Assembly: GCF_040954645.1 (NCBI RefSeq)
Contig: NC_092806.1
Span: 115,178,458 to 115,242,457 of the forward strand
From: Diabrotica undecimpunctata
Taxonomy: Eukaryota; Arthropoda; Insecta; Coleoptera; Chrysomelidae
Reading direction: 5' to 3'
DNA: 64,000 nt
Under the pieces are notes generated by a model. It saw only the letters and a program-made list of their open reading frames with translations. It made no database searches and was not told where the DNA came from. Made by a program: the position numbers and the translations under genes. Shown here in pieces: positions 45,324-57,890 of the stretch (position 1 is the stretch's first letter; each line of letters starts with the position of its first letter).

Positions 45324-45521
45324 ATATACGTATAAAATTTCATTACAATGTTGCCAGTAGTTTCGGCAAAATCGTAAAAAATGCGTAAATTTTTTTTTCT
45401 TCAACGCCCTGTATCTTGAAAACGGATGGCGTTACAAAAATTTTTTACTAAGCAAACCCCAATTATTTTTCAGTTTTTAACCTACCCTAGAGACGGGGTT
45501 ACCTTTTTTTGAAACACCCTG

Positions 45522-46841
45522 TATATTTCCTAAAAAAAATATACATACACTGAGCGAAGATGTAGGTGTTTGTCCTTACACCTTTGTCCTGATGGCTTTG
45601 TTTCACGCACCAGTAATAGGTCGCTGGTTTTTTCCCTTGGGGAACAAGGTTTTTCCTTACGGAAATAGGTTCACTTTATATACATATTTCTTTGAAGGAC
45701 CACCCAGAAAACTGGGAAAAATGAAGATTCGAAAAGAACGTTTGAACAAATATATTTAAACAAATACAATGTATTTTAAACGCCGATAACTTGCATATAA
45801 TACACACTTGTCGGTAATACAATATTGACACGAACTTATTAATATACCGACTGGCTTAAAACACTAATATGCCGCTGGGGCGAGTAGCCTGACGCTCCTT
45901 CAGTGCTGGAATTTGAACTGATACTGATGTCCACTCTCTCCCCTCAATCACAAACATTCCGAAATCTCCCCCCTGGCCCCTCGACGTATTAAAAGATATG
46001 TTTATTTTTCAAATACCTTTAACTTTCAAATCATTGATAAAAACTACCTGATAAGGGTATTTGTCTCAACTTGCGGAATTTTGGAATGCGTCAGAGGGTA
46101 ATTTGGAAAATACTAATCCTTTCATTGTTACGATTATTAGTTAGTACAAAGAAATTTTATATATCTAAACTAATATACAGTATGATACAAAAATAAACTA
46201 AATAATATGATACAAAAATAGACTAAAAATATTAAGTATTGTTGTTACGCAACATACACTTCGGTATATTTCAAAACGGTACTTACTTTAAATACATGCC
46301 TCGTATTTAGCTCTTAAAAAACAAATCTTAAACTGTAACTGATATTTATTAAATATGACGTAATTTGCCTTTAAATGAAATCGTTGATATTTTAATTACT
46401 TATATAATATTTTTGGAGCAAATCTGCCGAAGGAAATTATCAAAAACTAAAATTTATTTAAATTATAGACGTTACAGAAAAATAACTTCAGCGTATTCAA
46501 ATTAAAGATACTTCATAATATATATCCATTGATCCTTATGTAAGAAATCAAAACAGCCTGAAACGCTAAGAGAAGATAAACGTCCTACGTAAAATTACTG
46601 TACTCCGAAGGGTATTTCACATGCAATGTATATAAAATCTATAATGAAATTTTACGTATTTCATCTCACGACTATGATGATTATCAGTATAAAAATTAAA
46701 ATTATTATAAACAAGTTGTCTAGCAATATCAATATATCACAGTTTCTTTTGATCATACTAATCTGAACGAAGAAAAAATCTTATATGCACAAAGAGACAT
46801 ATCTAGAATAGTCATTTCCTTATTTTGTCTACATTTTTTTA
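45522..46841. other. No gene recognised
   Basis: No frame or repeat of known type was identified in this 1.3-kb stretch. Confidence 0.6.
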
Positions 46842-47520
46842 TTGTATATATCATCAATTATTAGAATATATTTGCCCACTGTTGAACATAGGCCTCCCGC
46901 AAACTTTTTCACTTATTTCTATCTTGAACCATCCGTCCATCTAATCGGTGGGCGTCCTCTGCTTCGATATGTCTCTTGTCTTGGTCTCCATTCCAGACCT
47001 TTCTTATCCGTCTATCATTCGACAGTCTGGCAACATGTACATTCTTTCAACTGCATCCGTAAGTGCTGTTATTTTTTATTTATAGGTTTGGTACTTTATC
47101 TACGTTTCTGTACAATAGGTGAGAATGGGTAAAACAAATAACAACCTTTCTTTTTAAACAAACTAGAATATTGGACTTAAAAATGTTGTTTAATCTCTGT
47201 TGATTATCTCAGCCTAAACGAATCTATCTGTAAGCTGTTACTTGTTATTGACGCTATGACCTTAAATTTAAACTTTGTCGCTTACTACAAGATTGGTCAT
47301 AAATTTGGACTTTGAGATGTTAATTTTAAGACCAATTGTTCTTGCAGCTTTATTGAGTTTTCAGCATTTTTGTAGCTTTATCAACGCTATCAGATATTAA
47401 TAAATATTTTCATTAGCTTAGACATATATTCAAGTATAGCTGTACAAAATTTCGGAGAGGTAGTATTACCCTGTTTAATTCCGCGTTCTACCAGGAACTT
47501 TTTAGTGTCTTCATGAACTC
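46842..47520 (-). pseudogene. Non-LTR RT and 3' end fragment
   Basis: The minus strand reads VERGIKQGNTTSPKFCTAIL (RT motif B) near 47485, degenerate sequence through about 47100, then GLEWRPRQETYRSRGRPPIR and FAGGLCSTVGKY, where the other frame gives EAYVQQWANIF. This is the recognisable C-terminus of an insect non-LTR element. The 3' end is followed by AATTGATGATATATAC. There are many stops. Its motif B differs from the RTE copies at 32-38 kb, so it represents another subfamily. Confidence 0.72.
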
Positions 47521-49140
47521 ATGAGTGTCTTCATAAGTAAATTGAATTGTCACAATTACTTTTCTCGATGTAAGTTTATAGTCTAACAACAATAACCACT
47601 GATAACTACTAACTCGTTTACAAAAGATGTTTGGTCCGGATGATATCTAAATTTTTCATATCAACGCACCTATATATAACTTATAAAAGAAGTGTTATAT
47701 TCAGTCTTATTGACCGAGCAATTAAGCTATCTAGCCCACAATACCATTCCGAAAATCTGAAAAAGGTAAAAATATTTTTAAAAAGATATCTCTAAAGAAA
47801 AAAATAATTATCCACCAGAATTTTACAGCCATCCAATTAAAAATCCACTACCTCCTACCTACCTCCTTACCATCAATTAATGGATTCTCTAAACAAATGC
47901 CGAAAATGACAAAATATGACGTCAATTTTAAACATAAATCGTCAAAAATGAAGCAATTTAATTTGCCTACCACACTGGGTGTCACTTGTAACAATATAAA
48001 TTGCTTAAAGGGAGTTGAAAGGGGGAACTGAACAATTACTGGTCTGGAGATAGGGTAAGCAAATAAATTATAACGTTTGCGAACGGCTACTCTTGTTTTG
48101 GTTGGAGAGCTGGGTCGTGAATAAGTGTCTTTATTTGAGAAACTGGGAAACTAACTACACCAAAAAAGAAAAAAGAAAATACTTACAGAGATTTCCTGGA
48201 AAAACAAACACAAGAAGATTCGTAAATTATTTAAATTGTACGCCGTTTAAAAAAATCCTCTTGCTGGATAGAAAGAAAGGCTTTTCTTTCCTAAAAAATT
48301 TTAAAGGGTGAAAATCTTTTTAAAGGAAATAATTTTTAACTCCTGATTTAAAAAAAAACATTACATATTTATTTTTATTTCACATTAACAGTTATTACAA
48401 GTAAAATTATCCAAATTTATCAAGAAACCTTACATTGGCGCTATTTGTAGCAATTTAAACAATTATTATAAATCAAAATATCCTAAATTTGATCAACATT
48501 ACTTACATTGAGTTTAACCTTTAAACAAAACAGAATTCAAAATTTTGGTTATGTACCAAATGACAGAAAAGGATAATACTGACTGTCATATATGTCGAAA
48601 TGAAATATCAAAACTTTTTGAAATAATAATTAAATATTAAAGTTAACTTTATTTAAAAGAATATGATAATTAGCTGATCCATAAAACTTATAATATTATT
48701 TATTTATAATTTTTTTAGTTTGTCATGAAAGCAAATCTTTTCATATATTAATGAAAAAATGTTTGTTTTACTTGAAAAATTTTAATAAAAAGTGTCTTGT
48801 ATCACTGGCTGTGTATTTCCTTAAGAAAGTTCTTGGGTTTGGATACAAATCAAACAGGTTGTCCCACAAAAACTGCAAATGATCTGGATGGACCCATGAA
48901 GACACAAAATGGACAAATCTTGGGGAGGTCAAATATTGAATTGAGCTTCCGATGATCCTGGATGATAACAAAATGTATTCCTCAAAAATCGGCTGCTTAA
49001 TTCTCACTTAAAACCATGTGAACTTCTTAAGACGTTAGAAAGGCTGTTTTTCAAGTTCCTCGCATGGGATACAGCACAACAATTCGGTGATTAACTAACT
49101 TAGTGAATAAAGACTGCCAAATATCATTTTTAGTTTAAAT
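47521..49140. other. No gene recognised
   Basis: No convincing frame on either strand. A minus-strand frame at 49007-48768 has no recognised domain. Confidence 0.55.
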
Positions 49141-49149
49141 TCACCTCCT

Positions 49150-49800
49150 AACTCATGAAATCAAGCAAAAAATTGCCGGTTTTGAAAAACTACATGCTGA
49201 GAGCTTATCTCTTTCGAATCCAAACTGCCTCTCTTAACTGCTACTATACTTTACACTATTTTCCAATGACAAAAAACTAATAACGAAAAACAATAACGAA
49301 CCTAAAACAAAATTCGGACTAAACCATGGAACTGTTAAAAGATTCCGTTTATTTGATGCGCAAAATATCCAAGCCGAATCAAGATCAAAAGAAAGCACTT
49401 TGTGATAATATAAACATCCTAAAAATGTTTTTATTATCAAACTCAGCGACGCAAAAAGATTGATAATACTTTTAGGAGTTTTAATATATTTAAGGTAAAT
49501 CGAAAGGCTACCAAAATATACGGAAAATATTTTTTAAAATTTAAACTCAGTGCTAATAAGGCTCATAAGTCGGATTTTATTTATAAAATAAATTGTAAAG
49601 ACTGCGATTTCACATATATTGGCCAAACACACCAATGTCTATATAGGAGGGTTTTTGCAAACCTAGTTTACGAACCAACAAATTAAACGCTACAGCTAGC
49701 CAAGCCAACTAGCCAAACATTTTCTAGAAAATAGCCATTCTTTTGAGTTTGAAAATATACAGATTTTGGAAAACGAACAGAACTAAAATAACAGATACAT
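49150..49800 (+). pseudogene. Penelope-like GIY-YIG remnant
   Basis: One frame reads ANKAHKSDFIYKINCKDCD and then FTYIGQTHQCLYRRVFAN (about 49550-49660), the GIY-YIG start (here Y-I-G) with the preceding Cys pair that is typical of Penelope-like elements. After a frame change it continues HFLENSHSFEFENIQILENE (about 49718-49780). Upstream (49150-49400) a lysine-rich frame, LLTHEIKQKIAGFEKLHAES, may be part of the same element. RT motifs were not found. The copy is distinct from the one at 29.7 kb. Confidence 0.78.
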
Positions 49801-50215
49801 ATTGGAGATGATTTACATTTAAAGATTTCTCCAATATGTATCCTAACTTAATAACTTGAGTTGTTTTTTAAATACACCATTGGCAGATATTTAAGATACG
49901 CCCCTGAACCACTCGTATTTTGAAGTACCTGCCATATGTATTTAAGACTACAGGAAAATTCACTAGGTACATTTACTGTGATTGGTCGTTATCGACATAT
50001 GATTTGTGAGGTTATGTGTCTTTGTGTCTTATATTGGCGGTTTTATTTAACACAAACACGAAAAAATTTTTTTCTCTGTTTGCCGCTGGTTTTATTCCAA
50101 CTCCAAGCTTACATAAATAATTTCAATTTAAAACTTTTTCATTTCAATTGTTTTAAGAATCTGTTCGTTAGAACACCATATTTAATTATCCAAGTCCTGG
50201 TTTTAGCAAGAAATT

Positions 50216-52014
50216 ATGGATTCCTGTACTCCGTCTACTTCAACAAGCTCTGAATTTCTCTCAGAGGCCTGCCACCTTTGCAGAAAAACATTTAAAAATG
50301 TAAAATTACAAAATCGTCATATCAAAAGAATGCATAAAATAGATGTATCGAAGAAGAACATGAATCATATAGTTTGTCCGTTATGTGAGCAAGAAACTAA
50401 TTGTGAAAGTCATGAGAAGTTACGAAAACATCTCAAGGACCACCACCAGGTGAGTATTGAACTAATAACTTTTGAATTTTCTAGTAAACAAGAATATGAG
50501 ACATGGAAAGATATGCAGAAAATTGAGACAAGTTATACAATGAATAGAGTGGTTAAAAAAAATGATTATAAGATATTATACTGTGAGTGTAACAGAAGTA
50601 ACATCAAAGGTAGGTGCAATACTTTGTTACTTGTAATAATTAAAGCTTATACTTGTCTATCTTTGGGATATAAGCCCAACCATAAAATTAGGAGAGAAAT
50701 TTAGTGGATCAATTAAAATTAAAGGAGTGTGCCCTTCCAGGCTGATCTGTACACTGAGAGATCAAGGTCAAGTTTCTGTCAGTTATTGGAAAACACATGC
50801 TGGACATAAAGAGGAATTAAGAACCATGCATCTCTCAAAAGCACAAGAAAAAACGATTGTAGAGAAGTTAATGTCTGGGGTGTCACCCAGCAGAATTTTA
50901 GATGATTCAAGAAAATTGGAAACACCAAAACTAGAAAGACTTGCACTATTAATAAGTCAAGATATCACAAATTTGTCCAGAAAGTATAATATACACAAAA
51001 AACAGGATCAAAATGATAAGGTAACAACAGCCTTAGAGGTTCAGGAATGGAATGCTAACAACAAGAATTATGCTTTCTTATTCAAGAAAGAAGGTAAACA
51101 CCAAAAAATTTTTAATACCTACCACATGTATATTAATTAATCTTGTGTGGCTGCTCATGTAACAATCCTTTTTATACAAGCAATAAACATTTTTAAATAA
51201 TATAACTTATAATAATATAAGTTTGTAGGTACTGTCCTTTTACATAGCTAATTTTATTGTGGAGGTGGTGATAGTTTGTGGGTCAAATTTACTGCTTTGT
51301 TACCTTCATGTAATAATTCTCACTTGTCAAAATCAACAACTTTCACCCCTTAACTAACTATGTAGTTTTAAGTTACTTTCTTTTTATCATCATCATTGAT
51401 ACAACTTTTTTTGGTTCTTGGTCTGTTTAAGAATACTTCCCGATTCTGTTCTGTATTTTATAGTATGTTCGACAAATGTTTGATTTTTAAAAGTGCCATG
51501 TAATGTTTTATTTGTTCCTTATATACTCTTCAGTCTTCCTCTTGTTTTATGTCCAGCTCACATTTATTTTTGAAGGTATTTCATCTTACATCCTTTCCAC
51601 ATGTCCCTTCTACTGAAGCTGAAGAATATATGAGGAGCGTGTGTATACTAACTCTGTTTTAGATGATGCTGCAAGGTGTTTGGGAGAAAATTCAATTATC
51701 AAATCAAGTCATAAGGAGGAAATTAATGAATTTATCAGAAAGAACTGGAACGGAGAAATTTGATCCAGGAAAACGCCATCCAACAACGTCTTCAAGACTT
51801 ACAACACTTTAAAAATGTCATAGACAGCTCAGTTGACTTAGATGATGAAAGTTATACACAATTAAAAGACACAATCATACAAAAATTTATGAGAGATGTT
51901 GAAGAAGCAAATCGTAAGGCGAAGGAAAAATTTCAGAAAGCCACTAAGGATAATACAAAGAAGCGAAAAATGGAAAAGCAGCAATATTTTCCTTCCAATA
52001 AAAAAAGAAACTGA
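50216..52014 (+). CDS. C2H2 zinc-finger gene, spliced, probably truncated
   Basis: The start codon at 50216 (AAATTATGG context) opens a frame with a classical finger CHLCRKTFKNVKLQNR-HIKRMH (C-x2-C-x12-H-x4-H) at residues about 19-40 and a second C-x2-C finger (CPLCEQETNCESH) at about 58-82. Exon 1 ends at 50609 before GTAGGT. An 82-base intron ends TTAG at 50691. Exon 2 (50692-51093) joins in phase and reads EKFSGSIKIKGVCPSRLICT, then SVSYWKTHAGHKEEL and SGVSPSRILDDSRKLE, ending before GTAAAC. A last exon, about 51663-52014, encodes an acidic-basic coiled coil (LQHFKNVIDSSVDLDDESY, then KRKMEKQQYF), but its frame changes near 51730. The layout resembles insect proteins that join zinc fingers to a transposase-type domain. 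That middle domain is absent here. It may be a decayed copy or a short real gene. Confidence 0.6.
50610..50691 (+). other. Predicted 82-bp intron
   Basis: Donor GTAGGTGC and acceptor AAAATTAG. Removal joins the codon G|GA in phase, giving SNIKGEKFSGS and an open frame across both exons. Reading through hits stops. The length is typical of small insect introns. Confidence 0.7.
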
Positions 52015-53844
52015 TTAAAAATTAAATTTGAACAATTCTTGAAGCTCACATGTATTTTTTGTTTTTGTATCTGTATTTAATTTTTATTATAGCTTTATAG
52101 GATTATTTACAAGAAAGTAAGTTAATTTAACATTATATGTTTACTTCATTAGTAATAGTAAAATTTCATAAAATATATGTATGCATGCTTAAGTTAGGTC
52201 TGAATTTTAAATCATGTTAAGTAATGATGTTATTTGTAGACTTTTATATTAGAGTTGTATTTTGAAATCGGGATGTACTGCGTCCTAGGTGAGGTTTAGA
52301 GGGGTTTTACCTTCGCCATTGCACCAATAAGCCCCCCTCAAAGAATAAATTTTAAACATAGCTATTTAGTGTTTTATTTAATTTGCAATAGATATTTCCA
52401 GTAAACATTTGCTTAATTTTGTTCAGAAAATTTTTCACCTCATGGTGAAATCTAACACAATTTAGTTCAACTTTCTAGAAATAAAAGTAGATAAAAGTCA
52501 ATTTGGATATATATAAGGCAAGTTGACAATAGCAATTTTTATTATAAAACAGCTAATGGAAAAATTTAAAGTAAAAAGGAAAGACTTTACATAATTTTTA
52601 TTAAACTTGAGATGGCATATGCCTACAAAAAAAATTAAAACAATAATACCTAGATATTTAATAAAAGAAACAGCACTAGGATATCATACACAGTCAGCTT
52701 ATTCCTAAAATATGTAGTACTAATACCCAAGTTTCATTTTAAATTAATATACACCTACCGATCAATCACAGCAAATGTACCTTGTTATTTTCAGTGTTGG
52801 AAAATTAAAGACATTTCGAATAAAACTGTAATAAGTCTGCTTAATCCTAAAATACGAATATTATCCTCTTCCTACCAATACCCCATTTTCAGTTCAATAA
52901 ACAGTAAACCCGCCAAATTTTAAATTATGACACGCCCACCCAATAATCACAGCAAATGTACCTGAATTTTACTGTAGTTTATGTATTTAGGGTCAGAGAC
53001 CACTTTTGCATTCTATCGTAAACTATCAGAAAGTACAGAAATAAACATAAAGTTTATTATTTATTTATGTAATTAAAGTGCTTATTGAAAATGGAAAATA
53101 GCCGAAATTTTTAAGCAATAATTAGTAATTTATTTATAACACATCGCCGAACCCAAGAATTAAAAAAGTTTCTGTTTATGTATTTATATATAGATATATA
53201 TGCAATAAGAACTTGTCTATAATAGTAGTATTCCAACAGTATGTTTTATTATTGTTTTTATTATTGTTTCTAATTACAAAAAAAGCCATTTCGGTCACCC
53301 ACTTTATAATTGCATCTATCCAAATCTGCAGGATGTTGTGACCCGAAAATTTAAGTCGATATCGCTCTTTACCTAAGCAGTGGGCTGCAGTCATACTTAA
53401 TATTCCGAATCCCAATTGTTTACAATCGAAATGCGTCGGATGTGACCAGCATACGGCCTAGAAAAGGCCGAAACATGATCTAGGCCTCTAGTTTCAAGTA
53501 CGATCATTTGCATGACAAGTCGCGAGACGGACTCGAAAAAAAAATTAGAACACAAAATGCACTTGTATAGGTAAGTTATAATAGATATTTAGAGATAAAT
53601 GTAACTTCGGCATACTATTTTTAGTAGGGTAAATAACTTTAGTATAACTGCATTATGATAGTCTTTATTTTACAAATATCAGCTTTCTATTCTATATTTC
53701 AATTCTTTAAGATATCTTAAGGACAAAAAGTATGTAAACTGAAAAAAGATCTCCTTGGCCTTACACATAAACAGTTTTTTAAGCCTGCACAATGGAAATT
53801 ATATCAGGAAGGTTTTTGTCGTAAATGAGTATAATATATATATA
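52015..53844. repeat. Degenerate direct repeat; otherwise no gene
   Basis: The blocks 52690-52785 and 52835-52970 share GCTTA-TCCTAAAATA and AATCACAGCAAATGTACCT in the same order, so a segment was duplicated and then diverged. Near 53450-53500 there is an inverted GGCCTAGA/TCTAGGCC pair. No protein frame was identified. Confidence 0.55.
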
Positions 53845-56132
53845 CAGGGTGGTCCTTAAGTAATTGTACAAAAAGAAACAGTACATTCTACACAAATACT
53901 ACGACTAAGGCCAAATTGCTTTAATAAAATGTTGATATTATGAAAGATACAGGGTGTTAAAGTAGAAATTTAAAATTTTGTTTTTCGCTATAACTTTCAT
54001 GTTTATACACATTTATGTATCAAAATTTACAACTGGGTACTTTTAAATATGAGAAATTATAATTTGATGTAACTGATAGAGGGCGCCACATATGCCACAT
54101 ATGTGGTATAAATTTGCACTTAACTTTTTTGCTCTTTAAGATACCTGTATTTGGGACAAAAAATATTAAAGATACATTATTTTAACAAAAAAAGGTATAC
54201 CTGATAATAACTTCAAAACTCAACAGTTTTCGAGATAATCGCATTTTACAAATCAGCTGCATAATTCTTATTAAGGCAATTACTCCAGGCAAAGAAGAAA
54301 AATAGACAAAAACATTAATACTTCTGAATTTTGGTATAAAATACCTTTAACTAAAGTTAATAGTTAACGAAATATTAAATAAAATAAATATATCAACAGG
54401 ATACTTAATAATAGGATTTGACAAAATAATATAATAATAGGATTTTACATCAAACATTTTACGTTTTATGTTAAATTAAAATCATAATCAAAACATTTTG
54501 TTTACAAACCAAATTAAGAAATAGTTAAACTAAATAACATAACTTTTTGTCAAACTAAGTGTTCGATATGTCCACCATTTTCTTTAATTCATTTGTCAAT
54601 ATACTCCATAAAAGATCGTCTCATATTAAATAGCATCATTGGTCCTAAAGAAACTGCTGCACTATTTATTTCTTTCCATAGTTGGTTGCGAATGTCTATG
54701 GGATTCTTATAAACACGTTGTTTTAATGCGACCCATACACCAAAATCAATCAAGCGGATTAAATTCTGGACTACGTGGTGGCTATAATGTATAATGGATG
54801 AATATATTCTTTTGGATACATATCCAAATCTTATGGTATATTATGGAACTACATCTTATTTCTCGCAGAGGTTAAATAATGTATTAAACTGTTTTGTATC
54901 TCGTTCATTGGTTACTTCTATGTACACGGAATAACCTATCGATGACATTACTTATTTATATGATTACGTTACAGCTTACGAGCAACTATATTTACATCTC
55001 GAACAAATGGACTATTATGATTTACTAACAAACTAATATTACGCTGAAGTAAATTGTCTGTGTGTTTACTATATTTGTAACACTATCGGTTATTAGGCCA
55101 ACAATGATGTTTTTGTAAAAATGCTAAGTCTTTAAGGTTAGATTTGTTTGCAAAAGTATTATAAAACAAGACACATATGTGTTATTCAATACCTGTGCTC
55201 TAATTTCTATTTGTCGTAATAAAAATGTGTAAACAATTTACGGAATGAATAAGAAGTATTCTTTTCGGATTCTTTATGAATTAAATAGTTATATCAATAT
55301 CTCACCACATTGCCAAGGAATGTGACTACCACGACCAATCCAACGTTCAGAAAAGTTGTATTTAAGTATGTTCTAACTACCTTCTCTCTAGAATGTGGTG
55401 GTATAACATTTTGCATAAACCACATATTTTGGGTTTTCAGCATTTTACAATAGAGAAAAAGTAATACAACGCCATTATAAAAACTTAAGAAGCGATAGAA
55501 GAGAGAAATTGTAAACATGATGGAGGCCAACGTCTGAATACGGACACGGCACCTAAAGTAGAAGATGAAGACTCTTTTCTCCAATAAGACATTTTGTGAT
55601 GTTACATTATCATCTTTAAGTTGTTTTAATAAGAATAAACTATAAATTATGCTTATCTGCAGGTATTCAGAGCTTTACCGCACAAATATCAAATTAAGAA
55701 TTATTATGCAACTGACTTATAAAATGCGATTATCTCGAAAACGGTTGAATTTTCAGTGTTACTAAAAAGCATACCTTTTCTTTGTAAAAATAATGTATCT
55801 TTTATATTTATTAACAAAAATAGAGCTAACTTAAAGAGCAAAAAAGTAAAGCGCAAATTTATGCCACATATGTGGCATATGTGGCGCCCTCTATTAGTTA
55901 CATTAAAGTATGTATAAAATTATAATTTGTCCTACTCAAAAGCATCCAACTGTAAATTTTGGTCCAAAAATATTTACAAACATAAAAGTTATAGCGAAAA
56001 ATAAAATTTTAAATTTCCACTTTAACACCCTGTATCTTTCTTAATATCAACATTTTATTAAAGCAAGTTGGCTTAAATCGTAATATTTTAAAGTGCAGAA
56101 TCTACGGTTTGTACAATTACTTAAGGACCACC

Positions 56133-56135
<3 letters not shown>
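53845..56135 (-). mobile_element. Long-TIR mariner relative B
   Basis: Ends CAGGGTGGTCCTTAAGTAAT (53845) and its inverse ending at 56135 (ACCACCCTT, one terminal mismatch). TA follows on both sides, and on the right it begins a TA tract. Inverted arms extend about 430 bases (to about 54280 and from about 55695) and include the shared words TACAGGGTGTTAAAGTAGAAA and GGCGCCA with CCACATATGTGG. The interior carries a dead minus-strand transposase. Confidence 0.88.
54530..55440 (-). pseudogene. Mariner-like transposase B, dead and interrupted
   Basis: On the minus strand, 55440-55300 reads MWFMQNVIPPHSREKVVRTY and LNTTFLN, then in the next frame WIGRGSHIPW. This is the second catalytic block, but DGAPPH has become NVIPPH, losing the Asp. 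The expected next block appears only at 54790: PPRSPEFNPLD-stop-FWCMG, then KNPIDIRNQLWKEINSAA, LFNMRRSFMEYIDK and ENGGHIEH to about 54540. About 500 bases of unidentified sequence (roughly 54790-55300) therefore interrupt the gene. The N-terminal helix-turn-helix was not found. Confidence 0.82.
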
Positions 56136-56195
<60 letters not shown>

Positions 56196-56210
56196 TATAT
56201 ATATATATAA

Positions 56211-56255
<45 letters not shown>

Positions 56256-56268
56256 TATATATATATAA

Positions 56269-56341
<73 letters not shown>

Positions 56342-56345
56342 ACAG
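56136..56345. repeat. Long (TA)n tract
   Basis: About 210 bases of TA with GTTTATA and AAATTTATA interruptions, starting at the right TIR of mariner B. Confidence 0.95.
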
Positions 56346-56708
56346 AAAATGTGGTATCAATAAATACTCGATTTGAAAATGAATGCATGACAACACAGTT
56401 TTTATGACAGAAGATTACAACTGTCTTTATACAGGAGTGTTTAAAGCAGAACAAATATAAATATCCATACCTTCTTGTCTCAATTTTGTACAAGAATTTA
56501 TGAAAATAATACCACAACCCTAACAAACTTCTAATGCAATAAAACAAAATTCAAATCAGCAAGTTATAGACCAAGAGCTAGTGAACCCTCCCATTAACGG
56601 TATGTCTTTAAGGCTAGATATTTTTATAGTGATGAATCATAGCATGCTAAGTACGGTAACCATCATGTAGCACGCTTCAGCTCTGCACATCATCAACACC
56701 TATTTCAA

Positions 56709-56772
56709 TTGTGACTTATTTCCATTGAAATAGTAATTACTTTAAGATGCCACAAGAAAATAGCTTCAAATC
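56709..56772 (+). repeat. Decayed end of the family-4 repeat
   Basis: CAATTGTGACTTATTTCCATT and then AAGATGCCACAAGAAAATAG (split by a short AT stretch) match the right terminus of the element at 45037-45323 with several substitutions. The upstream part of the element is not present. Confidence 0.7.
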
Positions 56773-57472
56773 AACCCCTATATTTTTTAAAGTGTAGAGA
56801 CAATTAAAAAAATAAAAACTTGTTGCTGTAAGCTTGAAATTTTTATACGATTTTTGTTCCGTCTCATTATAATTTACTTCATGTTGTTTGTACATTTTAC
56901 TTTATTATTTTAGATTGATATCGGTAATTCTTAAAGTTTGGATAAATTAACTTCCAGAAATCTATTAAAAGATTAAAATGTTTATCAGTTTTACATATTT
57001 CTGGGGAAAATTTGTAGATAATAATCCCTGTCTTTAGAAATTAGGTAGTTTTAACAGTTACAGTTAGTCGAATCAAGCGGTTCATTGTTCTCGTGTCCGC
57101 TATGTATTTATGTATTTCTGAGAAGGACAATACGTTCTTTCACAAGATAAAATTTTATAGTTTTTAGAAACGACCTTCCCTCCACTAGGGGCTTCTGTTA
57201 GACGTTTTGTAATGTATTTTTAGGAGTATCATTCGAAACTCAGTTCTGTACACACGTTTAGCTTAGTCAATAAAAGTCTTATCAAAATTGTCGTCGTATA
57301 TTATTTTAATTTGATAAAATAGTATTTTATAGCAACTAGATCTCACGGTAAACTAATCGTGAGCCGAACAATTTTGTTCCTTCATTTTAAAGTTTAAAAA
57401 CAATTGACAAACGTTTTCGATAAGCACAAGTATCTGACAGGTGAATCGAAAGGTGTGTCTTATACAGGGTGT

Positions 57473-57890
57473 TAGTAAACCAGTGCAACAAACTTTAGGG
57501 AATAATTCTCCACAAAATAATGACAGTATGCTATATAAACGTATGTCCGCAAATGTTTCATTTACGAGATATGGTGTGTTTAGTTTTTTTTTACAAACTG
57601 GCGATGTATTGCTTTGAAACCGGTTAATATATGCAAATAAAATTTGGTAGCTTTTAAGAAGTAGCGGCCTAGAACCTAAAATGTGGTCTCCAAAGAGCCC
57701 TTATCTTAACCCGGTGTATTACAATATTGGGGGTACATTAGAAGCCATGTTTCACGAAAACTCTATTTTTAACACTATCGATGAATTAAAACATCGGATA
57801 GTTTTTTGTTGAAACCAATTCAACCAAGAAATTGTTAACCGATTAATTGAACAGTGGCGTCGAAGACTGCAAAGTAAATGGGGGACACAT
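57473..57890 (+). pseudogene. Mariner-like element, internal deletion product
   Basis: A TIR-like start TACAGGGTGTTAGTAAACCA (57473) is followed within 200 bases by transposase C-terminal residues: WSPKSPYLNPVYYNIGGTLE (the third catalytic block, with Y where D is expected), FNTIDELKHRIVF and LIEQWRRRLQSKWGTH. The whole 5' half of the gene is gone. The right end was not located. Confidence 0.7.

Larger units (their letters stand above)
43103..45521 (+). mobile_element. Long-TIR mariner relative A
   Basis: Outer ends CAGAGTGTTTCAAAAAAAGG (43103) and, inverted, CAGGGTGTTTC (45521), each flanked by TA. The inverted repeats are very long for this superfamily: the left arm runs to about 43490 and the right arm starts at about 44771. 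The right arm is longer because it contains a nested 287-bp insertion plus its 13-bp duplication (45037-45336). Apart from that the arms align well. The plus-strand gene between them is a transposase pseudogene. The element is about 2.1 kb without the nested insertion. Confidence 0.92.

Noticed and set aside
53440..53500. GGCC stem followed by GAAACATG, resembling the 3' half of a hammerhead
   Set aside because: No CUGANGA core lies upstream. Only the inverted GGCCTAGA/TCTAGGCC pair is solid.
55294..55584. 96-codon frame taken as an independent gene
   Set aside because: Its C-terminal half is the mariner B transposase second catalytic block and the rest is non-conserved read-through.
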